Source of the DNA: Prevotellaceae bacterium
Lineage (GTDB): Bacteria; Bacteroidota; Bacteroidia; Bacteroidales; Bacteroidaceae
Reading direction: 5' to 3'
NCBI GenBank assembly: GCA_030523505.1
Contig: JAUNIK010000050.1
Span: 1 to 11,083 of the forward strand
Length of the DNA stretch: 11,083 nt
Of this stretch, positions 7,406 to 11,083 are shown piece after piece. The notes under the pieces are model-generated. The model made no database searches. It saw only the letters and a list, made by a program, of their open reading frames with translations, and was not told the origin of the DNA. The position numbers were made by a program, and so were the translations under genes. The first letter of the stretch is position 1; every line of letters starts with the position of its first letter.

Positions 7406-8380
7406 ATGAAAAGATCTATATATACAATAATGTTTGTGTGCGTAGCAATGCTGCTTGCTTCATGCAGCAGCGAGGACGAACAAGCACGCACACCTGTAGC
7501 CACAATCGATATTGACAAGACAACACTCGTCACCAATGAGTCAATGGAACTGCACTTCACCGGCGTTGCCGACCAGGTGGTTGTATTCACCGGCGATGAG
7601 GGGCATGTCTACCAAGAGTTCGGCCACGGTGATATAAAGGAGAACACAGGTATCGTTGTCAACAAAGGACTCTTCACCTATTCATACGCTGTGCCGGGAG
7701 TGTTCCATGTGGTTGTTGTGGCAAGCACATACAACACATATTCCGGCAATGGGCAGAAACAGGCAAAGTATGAGTTTGACATAACAGTGAAGGATGATGT
7801 AAACACAATAGACAACATTTCCTTCCAGTCACAGGCTCACAACGTATTCTATGCTCAGCAAGCAAATGATCATGATTGGGTGTTCTGCATTCCTACCATG
7901 GAAGTCTATGGCAACAAGAATGTGAAAACAAACGTAACAAAGCGCCCTCTTATATTCGACATTGCATCTGACTCAGCAAAAGTGTTCATTGACGATGTTG
8001 AATACTCATCGCGCTCTAACTACAATCTGGAGGACAAACATGCCATAAAGGTAATCTCCCATGAAGGAAATGTCCGTGAGTATACGCTATGGTCGTTGCG
8101 TTATCCTGAGTTTAGCTCTATCTCAGTCGGTGGTGCAAACGGAGAACTCATACGCGATGCCTTCAACCAGGATATTATCACATATAAGTTCACTGGTGTA
8201 GCTGGCACCGACACGATGGCTGAGAGTCACGAAGACAATGTTCAGTTCTTGGTCAATGGTGCAGTGCCTACCTCACCTATCGACTATGCTGACACTGACA
8301 ATGTATACACTCTGGTACGAACAAGCGTGGAGAACGAGAATATCAAGGCCGTGACTCGCATAAAATTCGTATTTGAATGA
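7406..8380 (+). CDS. Surface lipoprotein in the SusE/SGBP position, probable glycan-binding protein
   Basis: This 324-residue lipoprotein has a signal ending in LLASC, lipidation at Cys20 and the acidic stretch SSEDE directly after it, which matches the Bacteroidota lipoprotein export signal for surface exposure. The mature protein looks all-beta. An Ig/PKD-like N-terminal domain (about 31-130) contains FTGVADQVVVFTGDEGHVYQ (51-70), reminiscent of DUF5017-type domains. A second module spans about 135-232 (NISFQSQAHN, then YTLWSLRYPE at 226-235), and a third spans about 235-324. No catalytic motif is visible. Proteins directly after susCD that lack enzymatic motifs are often surface glycan-binding proteins, and that is the most likely role; sequence in this class diverges quickly, so the name rests mainly on position, lipidation and beta content. 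It is probably the last gene of the susCD operon, since a weak terminator and a new promoter follow. Confidence 0.8.
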   Translation: MKRSIYTIMFVCVAMLLASCSSEDEQARTPVATIDIDKTTLVTNESMELHFTGVADQVVVFTGDEGHVYQEFGHGDIKENTGIVVNKGLFTYSYAVPGVFHVVVVASTYNTYSGNGQKQAKYEFDITVKDDVNTIDNISFQSQAHNVFYAQQANDHDWVFCIPTMEVYGNKNVKTNVTKRPLIFDIASDSAKVFIDDVEYSSRSNYNLEDKHAIKVISHEGNVREYTLWSLRYPEFSSISVGGANGELIRDAFNQDIITYKFTGVAGTDTMAESHEDNVQFLVNGAVPTSPIDYADTDNVYTLVRTSVENENIKAVTRIKFVFE

Positions 8381-8406
8381 TTCTGCAGGAAGATTATTTC
8401 TTCATA

Positions 8407-8427
8407 AAAAAGGATAAATTCCTTTTT
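8407..8427 (+). terminator. Weak intrinsic terminator after the third lipoprotein gene
   Basis: AAAAAGGA (8407-8414) pairs with TCCTTTTT (8420-8427) around a 5-base loop, with the T-run built into the 3' arm. The stem is AT-rich and weak but symmetrical. It sits between the stop at 8380 and the next promoter at 8441, where a transcript end is expected. Confidence 0.5.
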
Positions 8428-8440
8428 CTACCGAATTAAT

Positions 8441-8471
8441 TTTGATTTTACCGCAAATTTAGCTAACTTTG
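8441..8471 (+). promoter_or_regulatory. Promoter of the GH93-like gene (TTTG-N19-TAACTTTG)
   Basis: TTTG at 8441-8444 and TAACTTTG at 8464-8471 are separated by exactly 19 bases, a full match to the Bacteroidota vegetative promoter consensus. Transcription should begin near 8478, giving a leader of about 85 nt. The spacer and the first three bases of the -7 box lie within the left arm of the inverted repeat at 8447-8519, so the promoter looks controllable through that repeat. Confidence 0.75.
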
Positions 8472-8519
8472 TATGCCTTATCGTTTAAGACCTATTGTTT
8501 TAGCTAATTTGCGGTAAAA
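8447..8519. repeat. Large inverted repeat across the promoter and leader of the GH93-like gene
   Basis: The left arm 8447-8466 (TTTTACCGCAAATTTAGCTA through the next A) is complementary to the right arm 8500-8519 (TTAGCTAATTTGCGGTAAAA) at all 20 positions apart from one extra T in the left arm. The arms enclose 33 bases, 8467-8499. The left arm lies upstream of the predicted transcription start, so the pairing cannot form in the transcript made from this promoter. It would form only in DNA or in read-through RNA from the susCD operon. This favours a pair of protein-binding sites in opposite orientation, or recombination sites, over an RNA hairpin. Confidence 0.8.
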
Positions 8520-8563
8520 ATATAAGAACCTATTTGCTATTTTCTTAAATTCAATAAAAGCTC

Positions 8564-10582
8564 ATGTTCAGAACATCACTGATATCGTATAACACATCAC
8601 TGTTCGCCACTGGATGCAAAAGACTGCTTATACTTGCGGTTATTATGATTGGCGGAATGTTTGAGGTGCATGCAGAAGGTGCAAAGTCACCTGCACCATT
8701 GCAGTCTAACGCCGAAAGTGTGGCTCCATATAAAGGCTCACGCATTTTCTGGGACACCACAACCCGTCAGACTGTATTCAACAATGGAGGGTATTCACGT
8801 ATCATCCAGCTACAGGACGGACGACTGATGGCTGTATGTGAACATACAGGTATCAATATAGCCTTCAGTTCCAATATGGGCAAATCATGGACAAGCCCTA
8901 TTAAAATTGTCAACAATCCAAGTAGAATTAATGAATGTGTGCCCGATCTCATCCAATTGTCTGATGGGACTATCATCGTAGCATACAATCCTCGCCCACA
9001 AGAACCATATTCTGAGGACCGCAAGTTTGGCATACGTTGCAAGTATTCCACCGATAATGGTGCAACATGGAGTGAGGAAATTTTCGTGCATGATGCCTAT
9101 CACACCTTTGCTGACGGTTGCTGGGAACCATCAATGCTGGAATTGCCTTCTGGAGAACTGCAACTTTATTTTGCCGATGAAGGGCCATATACAAACAGTA
9201 ACGAGCAACAGATATCTCTCACCCGTTCGTTCGATAAGGGCAAGACATGGTCAACTCCTCAAAAGGTAAGTTTCCGTGCGGGATATCGTGATGGAATGCC
9301 AGCACCGATACTTTTGAAAGACCAGTCTGAAATTGTATATGCGTTTGAAGACAACGGCTGGGGATATGGAGACTTTTTCCCTACTACCGCTCGATGCTCC
9401 CTGGAAAAGAACTGGAATAACTATTGGGTAAACAGTAGCAGTTCAAACCGACAGAAGACACTCGACCCAGCCTATTGCCCAGCAGCCACCGGTGGTGCTC
9501 CATACCTGTGCCAGTTGCCTAATGGCGAGACTGTAATATCATGGCAGTCTACCTATAACAGCAGCACAGGCAAACTGACAATGATTACTGCCGTGGGCGA
9601 CGAGAGAGCACAGAACTTCAAGTCATTATCACATCCGTTCATCATCTCAGGTACAACATCAGTACTATGGAATTCGGTCGCTGTGATCGACACTGGTGTC
9701 GTTGTAGCTGTCGGCAGTGTTGACAATCATGTTGAAATAATAAAGGGATATCCAAAAACCATGTTTGAATGTGCATACGGCTCTCCTGTGGTTGATGGAA
9801 AGATGACAAAGAACGAGGGCTACTACAATGCCAACTGCTCACAAGTAAGAATGGGTACTGAAACAGGCACCATCACACTTTGCGACTATGCCTACGACCG
9901 CGATTCACTGTATTTCGTGGCACGTGTGTCCGACCATACTCCTATGGAATCTGGAGCCTATGCTGACGGCATACGCCTGTTCATTGAAACAGAAGGAAAA
10001 AGTGACAACCGCCCACAGACCACCACATATCAGTACTACGTGAAGCTCAATGGTACATGTACACGCCTTGTAGGCACAGGTGCTTCCTATAAAACAACAA
10101 AGTCCGACCTCGCCCATGTCTGTGTCAATGCGACTTCGTCGTATTACATCATCGAATTGGCAATCCCTTGGGAGGACATGGGACTAAGCGGTGTACCTAC
10201 CGAAAAGAATCTACGTACCAATATCGAGATTCGAAATGGCGACACCTCCGGTCTTGTCACAGAGACCATTCCTGATGCCAAAGCCAATTATCCTTGGACA
10301 TGGATGGTGCTCCACATGGCAGACATCCCGGAAGAAGATGCTGTGAAGAATATAGAAACAGATGATTCACATATTGTCATCACAGCTGATGGTAATGAAT
10401 TCAACATTCGAAGTTCCGAACCAATAGAGAATCTTACAATCTACAGCATCGACGGCCGAAAGGTGGGTTATTACAGTGGTATAGAGAATGCTTTTCGTGC
10501 ATCCTCTCCTATCCACGGCATGGCTGTAATGCAACTTGAACTGCAGAACGGTCGCACAGTAAACCGCAAGATTGTACTCTAA
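8564..10582 (+). CDS. Secreted sialidase-fold glycoside hydrolase (GH93-like) with CBM9-like domain and T9SS-type tail
   Basis: This 672-residue secreted protein has three parts. The signal peptide is unusual in having a 20-residue N-region before its hydrophobic core (21-31) and cleavage near VHA-E (37-38); Met1 is the only in-frame start that keeps it. Residues about 58-400 form a six-bladed sialidase-type propeller. Asp-boxes lie at 102-109 (SSNMGKSW, degenerate), 162-169 (STDNGATW) and 222-229 (SFDKGKTW), with an early SRI motif (R79). CWEPSMLELPSGELQLYFAD (186-205) and YRDGMPAPI (241-249) recall GH93 exo-arabinanases more than GH33 sialidases. Glu188 and Glu262 are candidate catalytic acids; this is from memory of the family, not from an alignment. 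Residues about 404-575 resemble a CBM9/DOMON-like sugar-binding domain (VVDGKMTKNE, then DRDSLYFVARVSDHTP, then ADGIRLFIET). Residues about 596-672 resemble a T9SS type A sorting tail (ENLTIYSIDGRKVG, ending RTVNRKIVL). The gene has its own promoter. Likely role: extracellular attack on the glycan imported by the SusCD pair; the substrate is unproven. Confidence 0.85.
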   Translation: MFRTSLISYNTSLFATGCKRLLILAVIMIGGMFEVHAEGAKSPAPLQSNAESVAPYKGSRIFWDTTTRQTVFNNGGYSRIIQLQDGRLMAVCEHTGINIAFSSNMGKSWTSPIKIVNNPSRINECVPDLIQLSDGTIIVAYNPRPQEPYSEDRKFGIRCKYSTDNGATWSEEIFVHDAYHTFADGCWEPSMLELPSGELQLYFADEGPYTNSNEQQISLTRSFDKGKTWSTPQKVSFRAGYRDGMPAPILLKDQSEIVYAFEDNGWGYGDFFPTTARCSLEKNWNNYWVNSSSSNRQKTLDPAYCPAATGGAPYLCQLPNGETVISWQSTYNSSTGKLTMITAVGDERAQNFKSLSHPFIISGTTSVLWNSVAVIDTGVVVAVGSVDNHVEIIKGYPKTMFECAYGSPVVDGKMTKNEGYYNANCSQVRMGTETGTITLCDYAYDRDSLYFVARVSDHTPMESGAYADGIRLFIETEGKSDNRPQTTTYQYYVKLNGTCTRLVGTGASYKTTKSDLAHVCVNATSSYYIIELAIPWEDMGLSGVPTEKNLRTNIEIRNGDTSGLVTETIPDAKANYPWTWMVLHMADIPEEDAVKNIETDDSHIVITADGNEFNIRSSEPIENLTIYSIDGRKVGYYSGIENAFRASSPIHGMAVMQLELQNGRTVNRKIVL

Positions 10583-10651
10583 GAATAAACAAGGCAGTTC
10601 TGCCTACTACATAGATTGATTGCCACTATATTGCTCACAAACCACCTGTCA

Positions 10652-11083
10652 ATGCATATGCGCCAGTTTCTTTTATCGTTCTTTCTGATTTTCACGCAAT
10701 TGGCATATCCTGCCGATTATATCTATCGTCACCTCACAAGCGACAATGGATTACCCCACCACCAGGTGCAATCGTTAATCCAGGATAAGGATGGCAATAT
10801 ATGGATTGGTACACGCAATGGATTGGCACGCTATGATGGTTACGACATAAAATGCTATTATCACAACGACAAGGATTCGACCAGCCTTAACCATAACTTC
10901 ATCCACAACCTGTTTCTCGATAGCAAGGGACAAATATGGATAGTTTCCAACGGTGGAATATGCCGTTATCAGCCAGAAACTGACAACTTCCATAGATACA
11001 AGTACATGAGCATCACCTCAATGGCTGAGACGAGCAAAGGGAAACTGGTTTGTGGTGGTTATAATTTCTGGGCATACGATGAA
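10652..11083 (+). CDS. N-terminal part of a propeller-sensor regulator, probably a hybrid two-component system (partial)
   Basis: The frame opens at ATG 10652, or at the second in-frame ATG 10658, which gives the cleaner signal peptide MRQFLLSFFLIFTQLAYPAD. It stays open for 144 codons to the window end. After the signal come two-component-regulator propeller repeats: HLTSDNGLPHHQVQSLIQDK followed by DGNIWIGTRNGLARYDGY (positions about 25-62 from the second Met), and a second unit NHNFIHNLFLDSKGQIWIVS with GGICRYQPETDNFHRY (about 78-114). This opening is that of the periplasmic sensor of Bacteroidota hybrid two-component systems, which bind an oligosaccharide released by the locus and activate susCD through a fused receiver and AraC-type domain. 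Those C-terminal parts lie outside the window, so a plain histidine kinase with the same sensor is also possible. It lies 69 bases after the GH93-like gene without a clear promoter or terminator between, so read-through is likely. Confidence 0.9.
   Translation, partial: MHMRQFLLSFFLIFTQLAYPADYIYRHLTSDNGLPHHQVQSLIQDKDGNIWIGTRNGLARYDGYDIKCYYHNDKDSTSLNHNFIHNLFLDSKGQIWIVSNGGICRYQPETDNFHRYKYMSITSMAETSKGKLVCGGYNFWAYDE

Noticed and set aside
8564..10582. Annotation as a canonical GH33 sialidase (nanH-type)
   Set aside because: Asp-boxes alone are shared by many propeller families. The WEP and DGMP motifs fit GH93-like proteins better, and no sialic acid transport or catabolism genes are visible in the window.
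10592..10605. Hairpin AGGCAG/CTGCCT between the GH93-like gene and the regulator gene as a terminator
   Set aside because: The stem is only 5-6 bp and no T-run follows, so it is unlikely to stop transcription.
1..11083. CRISPR array, tRNA or rRNA gene, phage or full insertion sequence
   Set aside because: No regularly spaced direct repeats, no cloverleaf or rRNA-like sequence, and no transposase, integrase or phage structural frames were seen on either strand.

Overview
The window looks like chromosomal DNA of a gut- or oral-type Bacteroidota, most likely Bacteroidales and probably the Prevotellaceae. The grounds are a SusC/SusD pair, lipoproteins whose signals end in LSSC or LASC followed by Ser/Asp/Glu residues, Bacteroidota promoters of the TTTG-N19-TAnnTTTG type, A-rich start regions without clear Shine-Dalgarno sequences, and C-terminal tails that resemble type IX secretion (T9SS) sorting domains. 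The genus is inferred from overall style and cannot be fixed from the sequence alone.

Layout. Positions 1-79 may hold the start of a minus-strand gene (weak). Positions 80-384 are intergenic and carry a clear -7 promoter box for the first strong gene (385-2202). That gene encodes a secreted protein with ELWxxDGT repeats, a probable beta-propeller, and a short sorting-tail-like C-terminus. It ends at a strong intrinsic terminator (2219-2254). The 258 bases that follow are mostly occupied by a fold-back repeat of about 200 bp. This repeat has 14-bp terminal inverted repeats bracketed by a 9-bp direct repeat, the look of a MITE-like insertion.

Positions 2513-8380 form a tight same-strand cluster: a SusC-like TonB-dependent transporter, a SusD-like glycan-binding lipoprotein, and a third surface lipoprotein in the usual SusE/SGBP position. 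Gaps are 18 and 21 bases, so they are probably one operon. A weak terminator follows at 8407-8427. Next comes a textbook promoter (8441-8471) whose spacer and -7 box are overlapped by one arm of a large inverted repeat (8447-8519). This promoter drives a secreted sialidase-fold hydrolase-like protein with a CBM9-like domain and a T9SS-type tail (8564-10582). The best guess for its family is GH93-like. The last gene (10652 to the window end) is the N-terminus of a periplasmic-sensor regulator with two-component-regulator propeller repeats, almost certainly a hybrid two-component system or related histidine kinase.

Function. Positions 2513 to the end read as a compact polysaccharide utilization locus. 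The extracellular enzyme trims a glycan, SusD and the third lipoprotein capture the oligosaccharides, SusC imports them with TonB energy, and the sensor regulator probably detects a periplasmic breakdown product and activates the locus. If the GH93 assignment is right, arabinan or an arabinose-containing pectin side chain is a candidate substrate, but this is inference. The 385-2202 gene has its own promoter and terminator and need not belong to the locus.
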